NCBI RefSeq assembly: GCF_900108335.1 | Contig: NZ_FNVT01000022.1 | Span: 1-64,000 of the forward strand | DNA length: 64,000 bases | Direction: 5' to 3' | DNA from: Nonomuraea solani | Lineage (GTDB): Bacteria; Actinomycetota; Actinomycetes; Streptosporangiales; Streptosporangiaceae | Shown: piece after piece, positions 41,753 through 50,674 of the stretch | Layout: each line of letters starts with the position of its first letter | How positions within the stretch are numbered: position 1 is the first letter of the stretch | Made by a program: the position numbers and the translations under genes | The notes under the pieces: generated by a model | What the model was told of the DNA's origin: nothing | Seen by the model: the letters and a program-made list of their open reading frames with translations, nothing else | Databases searched by the model: none

Positions 41753-43171
41753 TCACCAGGACTTCTCGGGCAGTTCGCTCGCCACCACGCCGGACCGCAG
41801 CCCGTGCTCGGCGTCGGCGGCCAGTTCCTCCTTGACGGGCCCGCCGCTGAACACCCCGGCCCGGCGCAGCAGCGCCGCCCACACCGGGTCGGCGATGGTG
41901 ACGCCGTGGACCAGCTCGGGCGTGGGCCGGAACACCGCCGTGGCGCGGCGCGGGGCGGGCGCCGTCCAGCCCGAGGCGGCCGGGTCGAGGCCGGCCCGGC
42001 GGCAGGCGGACTCGACGTCGGCGCGCGTACAGGCCGCACTGCCGTCGAGCACCTGCCACGGCGGCGGCAGCGCCGACCACACCTTCGTGTTCGGATCGAC
42101 GTCGCCGCCCGTGGAGCGGTGCCAGGCGGCCAGGTCGGCGGCCATCAGCCGCATCACCTTGCCGGGGCACGCCGCGTCCAGCAGCTCCAGGGCGTTCAGC
42201 GCGGACAGGCAGGCCAGCCAGCCGGCCCGGGCCGCGTTGTAGGCGACGGCCAGGTTGTTCCAGGTGGTGGAGTCATGGCCGCGCCGTACGATCATCGACT
42301 CGCGGTCGGTGTCCGGCCGCCAGCGCTCGGCGAGCATGGTCGCGCTCTGCCGCAGCACCGACGACCAGCGGCCGAGCAGCACACCGCGCTCCTGGTCGCT
42401 CAGGTGCTCCAGGACGTCGGGGCTCGTCCGCACCTGGGCGATCATCCACCAGTCGGACCGGTTCGTGCACCGGTCGAGCAGGAGTGAGGCGATCTCGTCG
42501 AACGGGTTGTCCCGCCCCGACAACGTGAACTCCCTGCGCAGCTTGCGGCGCGCGGTGTAGTAGGCCATGAAGCAGGCCGCGTCGGCGTCCGCGGTGAACC
42601 GCTCCAGCGGCACCTCCGCCGCGAACCCCGTGACGCCGACCATCAGCAGCCGCCGCTTGTCCTGCTCGACGGCCAGCGTCCCGGCCTTGGCCGACACCCG
42701 GCGGAGCATCCGGAAGCGCCGGTTGTACTGCCGCTTGGACAGGTCCATCCCCGCCGCCTCACGGGCCTGCCGGTTGAGCCGGTCGGCCAGGAAGTCGGTA
42801 CGGGCCGGCGACCATGCGATCGAGCGGCCCATGCTCGCCGCGAACTCCAGCAGCGACTCCGGATCGTCCGGATCCACTTCCGCGCGCTTTCCGAACAGCC
42901 GGGTGGCCGCCGCCACCTGCCGGGCCCCGCCCACCGGGCGGGCGTAGTCGGTGGACATCGACGAGAACCACGCCGTGCCCCGCGAGGAGTGCTTGGCCGC
43001 GCGCTCCAGGACGACGCGCTCATGCCGGGTGAGCCGTCCCTCCAGTGCCTGCAGCACCAGGTCGGCGACGTCCTCCGGGCGGTAGCGGCGCTCCAGTGAG
43101 CCGTGCAGCTCGGCGAGGATCTCCTTGCGGGAGGCCGGCCCCTTCTTGCGCTTGCTCATGGTCGCCATCAT
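41753..43171 (-). CDS. Conserved hypothetical protein
   Basis: 472 residues (start 43171, or MSKRK at 43159). It is mostly helical and Arg/Ala-rich: RKEILAELHGSLERRYRPED; GMDLSKRQYNRRFRMLRRVS; HDSTTWNNLAVAYNAARAGW; MRLMAADLAAWHRSTGGDVD. No signal peptide, membrane span, nucleotide-binding motif or zinc site is evident. The composition and full-length frame argue for a real cytosolic protein. I do not recognise a family. It is divergent from the propeller gene at 43284. Confidence 0.7.
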   Translation of the reverse strand: MMATMSKRKKGPASRKEILAELHGSLERRYRPEDVADLVLQALEGRLTRHERVVLERAAKHSSRGTAWFSSMSTDYARPVGGARQVAAATRLFGKRAEVDPDDPESLLEFAASMGRSIAWSPARTDFLADRLNRQAREAAGMDLSKRQYNRRFRMLRRVSAKAGTLAVEQDKRRLLMVGVTGFAAEVPLERFTADADAACFMAYYTARRKLRREFTLSGRDNPFDEIASLLLDRCTNRSDWWMIAQVRTSPDVLEHLSDQERGVLLGRWSSVLRQSATMLAERWRPDTDRESMIVRRGHDSTTWNNLAVAYNAARAGWLACLSALNALELLDAACPGKVMRLMAADLAAWHRSTGGDVDPNTKVWSALPPPWQVLDGSAACTRADVESACRRAGLDPAASGWTAPAPRRATAVFRPTPELVHGVTIADPVWAALLRRAGVFSGGPVKEELAADAEHGLRSGVVASELPEKSW

Positions 43172-43283
43172 GGCCGCGCCGGCGGCGGGAATCGACTGGT
43201 TTGTCCGGCGCTATGTATGGGTGCGATGGCCGGTGATTTGTTCGCCGGCGCGCGGAGCGGGCCGGCGACGTACGCTGGCAGGC

Positions 43284-44438
43284 ATGCCGACCCGGATCGG
43301 ATCGTTGCTGCGCAAACCGTACCTGGGGCTGATCGTGCTGGCCGTGAGCGTGCTGCTCGCCGCCGGCGCGCCGGCCGGTGCCAGCTCAGGGGGCACCCTC
43401 TACGTCACCAACGGTGACACCGGCGACATCGCGCTCTTCCGCGTCGGCGGCGCGGGCGTGCCGGTGCTCGAACCGCCGCTCGTCCCGACGGGGCGGCAGC
43501 CGCGGGGGCTCGTGCTCGCCCGCGACGGCCGCACCGCGTACGTCGTGACGGGGCTGGACAACAGCGTCCACCAGTACCGCGTCGGCAGCGACGGGCGGCT
43601 CGCCCCGCTCGCGCCGCCCGTGGGGACGGGCGCGTTCCCGTTCGGCATCGTCGTCGCGCCCTCGGGCCGGACCCTGTACGTCGCCAACGCCGCCGACGGC
43701 ACCGTGTCGGCGTTCACCATCGGCCGCGGCGGGCTGTTGCGCGACCTCGGCGCAGCCGTTCCCACCGGCCAGGACAGCCCCCGGGGACTGGCCATGACCC
43801 CCGACGGCCGTTTCCTGTACGTCAGCCACGGCAGGCCGGCGATCACCGAGGAGGACACCGAGCCGCCCGGCTTCGTCGTCGTCTTCTCCGTCCATTCCGA
43901 CGGCACCCTGCACAGGACCGGCGAGCCGGTGCCGGTCGAACGGGGCGGGCTCGGCATGTCGGTCACCCCCGACGGGCGGTTCCTCTATGTCGCGTGTGAG
44001 GTGCTGACGAGCGTGTCGGAACGCCAGTTGTTCGGCTTCGCCATCGGCCGGGACGGAGGGCTCACGCCTGTGCCCGGCTCGCCGTACCGCGCGCCCGACG
44101 TGCCCATCGGCACCGCGGTGACCCCGGACGGCCGGCGGCTCTATCTCACCAGCGGCGGCCTGAACGTGAATCCCGACATCGCCACCAAGGTGTGGGGCTT
44201 CACGATCGCCGCCGACGGCTCCCTGCGCCCGGTCCCCGGCGCTCCCTTCGACGCGGGACGCGGCCCGGTCGGCCTCGCGCTGACCCGGGACGGGGGCCGG
44301 CTTCATGTCAGTACGCTCCGCTCGGAGCTCGTCACGTTCGCGGTGGGGGTGGACGGCGGCCTGACACCGATCGGCGCACCTGTTTCGACCGGCGGCATCC
44401 GACCGCTCTTCCAGTCCGTGACCATCGGCCCGCACTGA
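43284..44438 (+). CDS. Secreted seven-bladed beta-propeller (lactonase-like) protein
   Basis: 384 residues from ATG 43284 (GGCAGG upstream). A signal peptide (LGLIVLAVSVLLAAGAPAGA) ends near residue 35. The rest is a series of blades each with the signature SPRGLAMTPDGRFLYVSHG or similar (PFGIVVAPSGRTLYVANAAD; LGMSVTPDGRFLYVACEV; PIGTAVTPDGRRLYLTSG), typical of the 6-phosphogluconolactonase/YVTN family. Extracellular; the actual substrate is unknown, as most secreted members are not true lactonases. Its stop is 8 bp from the convergent nSTAND gene. Confidence 0.82.
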   Translation: MPTRIGSLLRKPYLGLIVLAVSVLLAAGAPAGASSGGTLYVTNGDTGDIALFRVGGAGVPVLEPPLVPTGRQPRGLVLARDGRTAYVVTGLDNSVHQYRVGSDGRLAPLAPPVGTGAFPFGIVVAPSGRTLYVANAADGTVSAFTIGRGGLLRDLGAAVPTGQDSPRGLAMTPDGRFLYVSHGRPAITEEDTEPPGFVVVFSVHSDGTLHRTGEPVPVERGGLGMSVTPDGRFLYVACEVLTSVSERQLFGFAIGRDGGLTPVPGSPYRAPDVPIGTAVTPDGRRLYLTSGGLNVNPDIATKVWGFTIAADGSLRPVPGAPFDAGRGPVGLALTRDGGRLHVSTLRSELVTFAVGVDGGLTPIGAPVSTGGIRPLFQSVTIGPH

Positions 44439-44446
44439 TCCCCTTC

Positions 44447-47400
44447 TCAGGGACCGGCGTCCGAGGGGCAGGTCTCCTTGTACGGCTCGTCCGGCAGGAA
44501 CCGCCCCCATTCGCGCCGGTCCAGGGGCCGGCTGGCGAGCGCGCACGTGACGGAGAACAGATCCGGCCGCAGGCCGACGTCCCACAGCCGGGCCGTTCGG
44601 TCCTCGCCTCCGGCGGTCGCCAGGGTCCGGCCGTCCGGACTGAACGTCACCGCGCCCGCCCTGCCCTCATGCCCCATCAGTGGCACACCGATCTGCAGGC
44701 CGGTGGCGACGTCCCACAGCCTGGCGGTCCTGTCGTCGCTGCCGGTGCTGGCGAGGGTCCGGCCGTCGGGGCTGAACGCCACGGCGCGCACCGGCCCCTG
44801 ATGCCCGGCCAGCGGCGCGCCGATCTGGGTGCCACCGGCGACATTCCACAGCCGGACGGTCCTCTCGTCGCCACCGGCGCTGGCCAGGATCCGGCCGTCC
44901 GGACTGAACGCCATCGCGTTGACGAAGCGGGGATGCCCGGTGAGCGACGGCAGGATCTCCATGCGGGTATCGAGGTCCCACAGATGGATGCCCTTGTCCG
45001 AGCCGTCGGCGACGGCCAGGACGCGGCCGTCGGGGCTGAACGCCATCGAGGTGAAGTAGGCATTTCGCGGCATCGGCAGCTCGCCCAGCGAGGCGGCGGT
45101 CACGGCGTCCCACAACCGCACGGGCGTCCGCAGGGTCGCGTCGGACGTGGCCAGGATCCCGGCCCTGGGGCTGTAGGCGGTCAGCACGGCCAGGCCGTCC
45201 TTCCAGGTGATCGAAGGGCCGGCCGGCTCGCGGGAGGCGACGTCCCAGCGGCGCGCCACGCCGTCGCCCACGGCGATCAAGGTACGGCCGTCGGCGCCGA
45301 ACGACACCAGGCGGACGTAGCCGTCCAGACCGTCCAGGTCCAAGGGGGCGCCGAGCTGCTCGCGGGTGGCCACGTCCCACAACCGCACGATTCCGGCGTC
45401 GGTGGTGGCCAGGGTTCTGCCGTCGGGGCTGTAGGCCAGTTTGTACACGCCCTCCGCGTGCCCGGCGAGTGGCGCGCCCGCCTGCCGGTGGATGGCGATG
45501 TCCCACAGGCTGACGGTCTTGTCGTACGCGTCCGCCGTGGCCACCGTCCTGCCGTCAGGACCGAACGCCACGTCGTACACCGCCTTCTTGCCCCACCGAA
45601 GCGGCGGGCCGATCGGCGCACCGGTGGCGGCATTCCACAGCCGCACGGTGCCGTCGTGGGAATGGACCGTGGCCAGCGTTCCGGGGCCGGTGAAGGCGAG
45701 GGCCACGATGGTGTCGTCGGCCGATGTGATGGGACGGCCGATGGGCTCGCGGGAGGTGACGCGCCAGAGCCGTGCCTTCGTGCCCGCCGCGGTGGCCAGC
45801 GTGTCGCCGCCGGGGGCGAAGGCCAGTGCGGTCACGTGCCGGTCGCGGGTGACGGGGGCTCCCGTCCGCTTGCCGGTGGCCGTGTTCCAGAGGTGTACGC
45901 CGGTGCGGTCGGCGGTGGCCATGGTGTCGCCGGTGGGGCTGAAGGCCATCGAGCGTGGCGGGCCACCGCTGCCGGACAGCCAGCCGACCGGCTTGCGCGT
46001 GCCGAGGTCCCACAGCTTGCCCCCCTCGTCGTGGGTGACGGCCAGCAGTCCCGCGTTACGGTCGAAGCTCAGCCTGGGTACGCCCTCATGCCCGGTGAGC
46101 GGTGCCCCGGCCTGGCGTTGCGCGGTCAGGTTCCACAGGCGTACGTCCACGGTGTCGGCGGAGGCCAGGAGGTCGCCGCGGGGCGCGAAGGTGATGTCGT
46201 ACACGCTATGGCCGTGACCCGTGAGCGGACTGCCGATCTGCCGGTGCGAGGCGACGTCCCACAGCCGTACGGTGCCGTCGAACTCGCCGGTCGCCACGGT
46301 TCGGCCGTCCGGGCTGAGCGCCACCGAGGTCACGGCGGGTGATGTTCCCGGCAGCATGCCGCGTACGGGTGACACCGACGCGTTCACCAGCGCGTGGCGG
46401 GCTTCGGCGGTCGGCCAGGTGCGCCATGCGGTGGTGGCCAGCCGGGCGGCCAGGAAGGCGTCGGTGGTGGCGAAGCCGACGCTCTGGGCGGCCAGTTGCC
46501 GGGACAGGGCCTTGCTGAGGTTGGTCTCGGCCACCTGTTCCTGGCTCTCGGCCGTACGCGCCGCCGCCACCGCGACCAGGGCGGCGGCACTGGCGACGAC
46601 GGCCAGCGCGATCAGGCCCGCCAGCGCCGTCCGGTTACGCCGCCTACGCCGCGCGGCAGCCGCCTCCCCCGCATCCAGAAACTCCCACACCGTCCGCCCG
46701 CACTCCAGCGATCCCTCCAGAACGCCGGACTCCGGCAACCCTTCACAGGCCCCGGACTCCGGCGACCCCTCACGAACGCCAGGCTCCGGGAGGCCCTCGG
46801 GAACGCTGGGCTCCGGCAGGTCGTTGGTGTCATCGCGGCGGGTGGTGCGGAGTTGCTGGGCTGCCGTCAGGCGGGCGCCTCGGTACAGGAATGACGGGTC
46901 GCGGGCGTTCGTGGCCCACTCTTCGGCGTCGTCCAGGAGTTGCCCGTACAAAGCCTGGCCGGCCAGGTCCTCCTGGAGCCAGCCGCGTAGCCGGGGCCAC
47001 GCCTGGAGCAGGCAGTCGTGGGCGAGTTCGGCGCCCGCGTCCGTGACCACCATCAGTCGCTGGGCCGCGAACGCGTCCACGACGGCGCGGACGTCGGCGT
47101 CGGCGAGTTCCGTCCGGGGCAGGCGGCGGCGGGCGAGCCGTCCGTCACGGGCCACCACCGTCATACGCCGGCACAGCGAGGGGGCGATCTCCCGTTGCCG
47201 GGCGGGCAGGGCGTCGTGGACGGCGTCGGCGCAGTTCTGGACCGCGCGCTCCACCCCGCCGCCCCTGCCGTACCCGGCGATGGTCAGCCGGTCGCCGTCG
47301 CGGTTGTCCCAGGTGGCCAGCATCGCCTGGGAGAGCAGGGGGAGGGCGCCGACGCCGTACCCGCCACTCAGGTGTGCTGGGCCGCGGCGGGTGTCCAGTT

Positions 47401-48889
47401 CGCGCAGGACGAGCTCCGGCAGGCCGGACTCCACCTCCAGCCCCGCGGCGGCGGCCGGGCCGGTGATCACGCGCAGCAGTTCGGGCTCGGTCATCGGGCC
47501 CAGGACGTACTGTCCGCCGGTCATCGCCTCGGCCAGCACCGGGTAGGCCGCGCACCGGTCCAGGAAGTCACCCCGGACCCCGATGACCACCGCGGCGGCC
47601 GGGCCCGTCGCGGCCAGGGCCCGGACGAACGCCTCGGCCTGCCCGGCCAGGGTGAACAACTCCTCGAACTGGTCCACCACGATCACCATTCGCCCGTCGC
47701 GCGGGCCGTCGCCTGCCAGCGTCGCCTGCCGTACCAGCAGGTGGGCCTGGTCGGGCTCGGCGGCCAGGGAGTGCCGGGCGGCCACCGGGTCGGCCCCGCT
47801 CCGCGCGGCGAGCTGGGTGGCCAGCTCGCCGAGCGGGTCCCGGGTCGGGGTGAGGACCAGGCACGGCCACCGGGCCGCGCCGGGCACCGGCAGCAGGCCC
47901 CGGGCGAGTGCGGGCAGCAGGCCCGCCCGCAGCAGCGAGGACTTGCCCACCCCGGAGGGGCCGGTGACCACCACCGGCCCCTCGCACAGTCGTGCCGCCA
48001 GGGTGCCGACCAGGTCCGCGGTGGCGCGTTCCCGGCCGTAGAACACCTGGCTGTGGTCGGCCTCGAAGGCCAGCAGCCCCCGGTACGGGCTCCCCCGCTC
48101 CCACCGCGCCCGGCCGTCGTTCGGTTCCGGGCGGGCCTGTCGCAGGGCGGCGAGTTCTTCGCGGATCAGCATGAGGTGCGCGGACTGGAGCCGCATCCGT
48201 TCCCGGTCGTGCCGGTGCTCGGCGTCCTGCCGGTGCAGGCTCTCCTGGATCTCCGCCGCGGCCCGCTCGACGCTGGTCAGCAGGAAGCCGAAGCCGGAGA
48301 ATTGGCCGGTCAGGGCCGTGAATCCGGCCGCCAGCCGCTCCTGCAGCGTACGGTTTCCGCACTCGATCGCCACGCGCAGGGCGACCTCGGCCGCGTCCAC
48401 GCTCTTCAGCACGGCGGCGATCTCCGCCCGCAGCGCCTCAGACCGCCGGCCGTCTTCGGCGAGCATGCGCTCGATCCGCCCGGCGACCTCCGCCTCAAGC
48501 GCCCCGGCGTTGCTCTGGTCGGCACATCCCAGCGTCCCGTCGCCATCCTGGCCGGCCTGTTCCGGTGTCTCGGCGTCGCTCTGGGCGGCGCGGCGTAGGG
48601 CCTCGATGGCCTGGCCGATGACGTCGCTGAGGACGTTGGTGCCGACGCCGGCCAGCACCTGGATCCCGGCCAGCGCCACCCCGCCCGGTGCGGCCAGGGC
48701 CAGCGGGATCAGCGCCCCGGCCGAGAGCACGGCCAGGAGAGCGGGCGGCGTCAGCCGGGCAGCCCCCTGCGCCACCTGCCGCGCCACCGCCGCCGCGACC
48801 CCCGCCCGAGCCCGTTCCCGGGCGATTCCGGCCTGATCGCCACCCGTTCCCGCATCCGCCACACCATCACCACGCCGCCGCCTCGACAC
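44447..48889 (-). CDS. nSTAND1-type NTPase with C-terminal WD40 propellers
   Basis: 1480 residues. N-terminal part: a hydrophobic pair of segments (TPPALLAVLSAGALIPLALA) and a coiled coil; residues about 270-300 carry the SPYRGLLAFEADHSQVFYGR entry motif of nSTAND1; Walker A GPSGVGKSS at about 308-316; Walker B MVIVVDQFEELFTL. A helical and winged domain follows, then a linker of near-repeats (GLPEPGVREGSPESGACEG), a membrane helix (LAGLIALAVVASAAALVAVA) and from about residue 845 some 14 WD40 repeats (VTSVALSPDGRTVATGEFDG type). Such proteins are signalling or conflict NTPases; some bacterial STANDs are antiphage sensors. Function here is unknown. Confidence 0.85.
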   Translation of the reverse strand: MSRRRRGDGVADAGTGGDQAGIARERARAGVAAAVARQVAQGAARLTPPALLAVLSAGALIPLALAAPGGVALAGIQVLAGVGTNVLSDVIGQAIEALRRAAQSDAETPEQAGQDGDGTLGCADQSNAGALEAEVAGRIERMLAEDGRRSEALRAEIAAVLKSVDAAEVALRVAIECGNRTLQERLAAGFTALTGQFSGFGFLLTSVERAAAEIQESLHRQDAEHRHDRERMRLQSAHLMLIREELAALRQARPEPNDGRARWERGSPYRGLLAFEADHSQVFYGRERATADLVGTLAARLCEGPVVVTGPSGVGKSSLLRAGLLPALARGLLPVPGAARWPCLVLTPTRDPLGELATQLAARSGADPVAARHSLAAEPDQAHLLVRQATLAGDGPRDGRMVIVVDQFEELFTLAGQAEAFVRALAATGPAAAVVIGVRGDFLDRCAAYPVLAEAMTGGQYVLGPMTEPELLRVITGPAAAAGLEVESGLPELVLRELDTRRGPAHLSGGYGVGALPLLSQAMLATWDNRDGDRLTIAGYGRGGGVERAVQNCADAVHDALPARQREIAPSLCRRMTVVARDGRLARRRLPRTELADADVRAVVDAFAAQRLMVVTDAGAELAHDCLLQAWPRLRGWLQEDLAGQALYGQLLDDAEEWATNARDPSFLYRGARLTAAQQLRTTRRDDTNDLPEPSVPEGLPEPGVREGSPESGACEGLPESGVLEGSLECGRTVWEFLDAGEAAAARRRRRNRTALAGLIALAVVASAAALVAVAAARTAESQEQVAETNLSKALSRQLAAQSVGFATTDAFLAARLATTAWRTWPTAEARHALVNASVSPVRGMLPGTSPAVTSVALSPDGRTVATGEFDGTVRLWDVASHRQIGSPLTGHGHSVYDITFAPRGDLLASADTVDVRLWNLTAQRQAGAPLTGHEGVPRLSFDRNAGLLAVTHDEGGKLWDLGTRKPVGWLSGSGGPPRSMAFSPTGDTMATADRTGVHLWNTATGKRTGAPVTRDRHVTALAFAPGGDTLATAAGTKARLWRVTSREPIGRPITSADDTIVALAFTGPGTLATVHSHDGTVRLWNAATGAPIGPPLRWGKKAVYDVAFGPDGRTVATADAYDKTVSLWDIAIHRQAGAPLAGHAEGVYKLAYSPDGRTLATTDAGIVRLWDVATREQLGAPLDLDGLDGYVRLVSFGADGRTLIAVGDGVARRWDVASREPAGPSITWKDGLAVLTAYSPRAGILATSDATLRTPVRLWDAVTAASLGELPMPRNAYFTSMAFSPDGRVLAVADGSDKGIHLWDLDTRMEILPSLTGHPRFVNAMAFSPDGRILASAGGDERTVRLWNVAGGTQIGAPLAGHQGPVRAVAFSPDGRTLASTGSDDRTARLWDVATGLQIGVPLMGHEGRAGAVTFSPDGRTLATAGGEDRTARLWDVGLRPDLFSVTCALASRPLDRREWGRFLPDEPYKETCPSDAGP

Positions 48890-48919
48890 TCTCCGTTATC
48901 GAGCTATCACACAACGGCG

Positions 48920-49594
48920 TCATCGGCCATCGGATCGTTCACCCTCCGACTGGAGCGCGGCGGCCGTGCCGTCGATCAGGACGCGCAGGCCGTGCTCGAA
49001 GGCCTCCTCCCCCAGCGCGCTCGCGCCCTCCCGGAACGCCCGCATCAGAGTGGCGTCCATCCCGCGCTCCAGCAGGGCCGCCACCGCCGCGAGCCGGTCC
49101 GACGGCTCGCCCGCGACCTCCGGCCGCTCGGCCTGCTCCCGCAGGACGAAGCCGTTGATGTAGCTGGTGCAGCTCCCGATCGTGCGCAGCGCCAGCACAG
49201 GAGTGAAACCGCAACCGACCAGCGCGGTGAGCTCCTCGTCGAACAGCCTGATCGTCGCCGGGCCAAGGTTCGCCGCGTTGGCGACCACGCGGGCGCCGTC
49301 GCGGTGCGCGAGCAGCGAGGCCCGGTACGCGCGCGCCCGGCGGGCGAGCCACTCCTGCCAGCTCTCGCCCGACCGGGGCGGCCCCATCCCGGCGGCCAGG
49401 ATGATCGCGTCGGCCATGCCGTCGAGCAGTTCCTGCTTGGTGCGGATGTGCCAGTAGAGCGCCGGGTTGCGCACGCCCAGCTCGGTGGCCAGCCTGCGCA
49501 CGGTCAGCCCGTCGAGCCCGACGTCGTCGAGCAGGCGAAGCGCCGTTTCGATCAGGGTGTGCCTGGTGAGTGCCGGGCGCCTGGTCTCGCTCAT
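48920..49594 (-). CDS. TetR-family repressor
   Basis: 224 residues. Helix-turn-helix LTVRRLATELGVRNPALYWH preceded by LTRHTLIETALRLLDDVGLD; this and the C-terminal domain (LFDEELTALVGCGFTPVLAL; IGSCTSYINGFVLREQAE) are of the TetR/TetR_C type that binds tetracycline-like ligands. It is divergent from the DUF998-like gene, with two 17-bp palindromes between the starts, so it probably represses itself and that gene. Confidence 0.88.
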   Translation of the reverse strand: MSETRRPALTRHTLIETALRLLDDVGLDGLTVRRLATELGVRNPALYWHIRTKQELLDGMADAIILAAGMGPPRSGESWQEWLARRARAYRASLLAHRDGARVVANAANLGPATIRLFDEELTALVGCGFTPVLALRTIGSCTSYINGFVLREQAERPEVAGEPSDRLAAVAALLERGMDATLMRAFREGASALGEEAFEHGLRVLIDGTAAALQSEGERSDGR

Positions 49595-49603
49595 GGATTG
49601 ACA

Positions 49604-49648
49604 CCTTAGCAGCGCTAAGGGAACATGATGGCCTTAGCACTGCTAAGG
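49604..49648. promoter_or_regulatory. Two palindromic TetR operators
   Basis: CCTTAGCAGCGCTAAGG (49604-49620) and CCTTAGCACTGCTAAGG (49632-49648) share eight-base arms CCTTAGCA/GCTAAGG and lie 28 bp centre to centre between the divergent TetR and membrane-protein genes. Shared arms and a fixed spacing make them very likely binding sites of the neighbouring TetR protein. Confidence 0.8.
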
Positions 49649-49657
49649 AGGGGGACC

Positions 49658-50302
49658 ATGCAACCGACCAGGGCCTTACTGGCATGCGGCGCCGCCGCCG
49701 GCCCGCTCTTCATCGCCACCGTGCTGATCCAGGACTACACACGCCCCGGCTTCGACCCCCGGCGGCAGCCGCTCAGCCTGCTGAGCCTCGGCGACCTGGG
49801 CTGGATCCAGATCGCCGATTTCGTGGTCACCGGGCTGCTCTACGTCGCGGGCGCCGTGGGGATGCGGCGCGCGCTGCACCCCGGCCGGGGCGGCACGTGG
49901 GGGCCGCTGCTGATCGGCACGTTCGGAGCCGGGCTGATCATCGCGGGGATCTTCCGTACCGCGCCAGGGTGGGGTTATCCGCAGGGGGCGCCGGCCGGGG
50001 TGCCCGGCTCCACGGACGTGAGCCACGTCCTGCACGGGGCGGGTTTCTTCGTGGTGCTCGTGTCGCTGGTCGCGGCCTGCTTCGTGTTCGCCCGGCGGTT
50101 CGCCGCGCAGGGCGAGCGGCGGTGGGCGCTCGCGTGCGCGGCCACCGGGGTGGCACTGCCGACGATCTACGTGCTGTCCGGCGTCCTGTCGGAGCGCGGC
50201 GACGACGCGCAGCCCCTGAGCCTCCTGCTACGCCTCCTGGCCGTGGTGGGCTGGGGCTGGGCCTCACTCCTGGCGGTACGGCTGCGCCGCGAGGTCAGCT
50301 GA
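49658..50302 (+). CDS. DUF998-like integral membrane protein
   Basis: 214 residues from ATG 49658 with AAGGAGGGGG upstream. About six membrane helices: RALLACGAAAGPLFIATVLI, QIADFVVTGLLYVAGAVG, WGPLLIGTFGAGLIIAGIF, DVSHVLHGAGFFVVLVSL, and two more near the end. The early motif YTRPGFDPRRQPLSLLSLGD is the hallmark of DUF998 proteins. The function is unknown; repression by TetR suggests induction by a small molecule. It ends in the palindrome TCAGCTGA, shared by the stop codons of this gene and the convergent HxlR gene. Confidence 0.82.
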   Translation: MQPTRALLACGAAAGPLFIATVLIQDYTRPGFDPRRQPLSLLSLGDLGWIQIADFVVTGLLYVAGAVGMRRALHPGRGGTWGPLLIGTFGAGLIIAGIFRTAPGWGYPQGAPAGVPGSTDVSHVLHGAGFFVVLVSLVAACFVFARRFAAQGERRWALACAATGVALPTIYVLSGVLSERGDDAQPLSLLLRLLAVVGWGWASLLAVRLRREVS

Positions 50303-50654
50303 CCTCCTCGCCGTGGGTGGGGACGAGGTCGAGCGCGCGCATCCGGCGCTCACCCCACTCGCCCAGCGCGCCGAGTGCCGCGTAGAGGGCGACGCCGTCG
50401 GCGGTCAGCTCGTATTCGACCCGGGGCGGCGTCTCGTCGAACACGGTCCGCCGGACGATCCCGTCCGCCTCCAGCTCGCGCAACTGCTGGGCGAGCACCT
50501 TCTCGCTGACACCGGGAAGGCTGCGGCGCAACTCGCCGAAGCGGTGGAGCCGCTCGTCCAGCGCCCAGAGGATCAGCGCTTTCCACTTGCCCCCGACGAC
50601 GTCCATCACGGCGTCGAGGGCACAGATGTAGGGCGGGTTGCGCATCTGCCCCAT
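50295..50654 (-). CDS. HxlR-family transcriptional regulator
   Basis: 119 residues from ATG 50654. HxlR winged helix with the N-terminal Cys (PPYICALDAVMDVVGGKWKA), LILWALDERLHRFGELRRSL, PGVSEKVLAQQLRELEADGI and the wing VEYELTADGVALYAALGALG. HxlR proteins often sense oxidants or electrophiles through that Cys. It lies 20 bp downstream of, and in the same direction as, the oxidoreductase gene that it may control. Confidence 0.88.
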   Translation of the reverse strand: MGQMRNPPYICALDAVMDVVGGKWKALILWALDERLHRFGELRRSLPGVSEKVLAQQLRELEADGIVRRTVFDETPPRVEYELTADGVALYAALGALGEWGERRMRALDLVPTHGEEVS

Positions 50655-50674
50655 GGTAGCCGGGGCGTCGCGGG

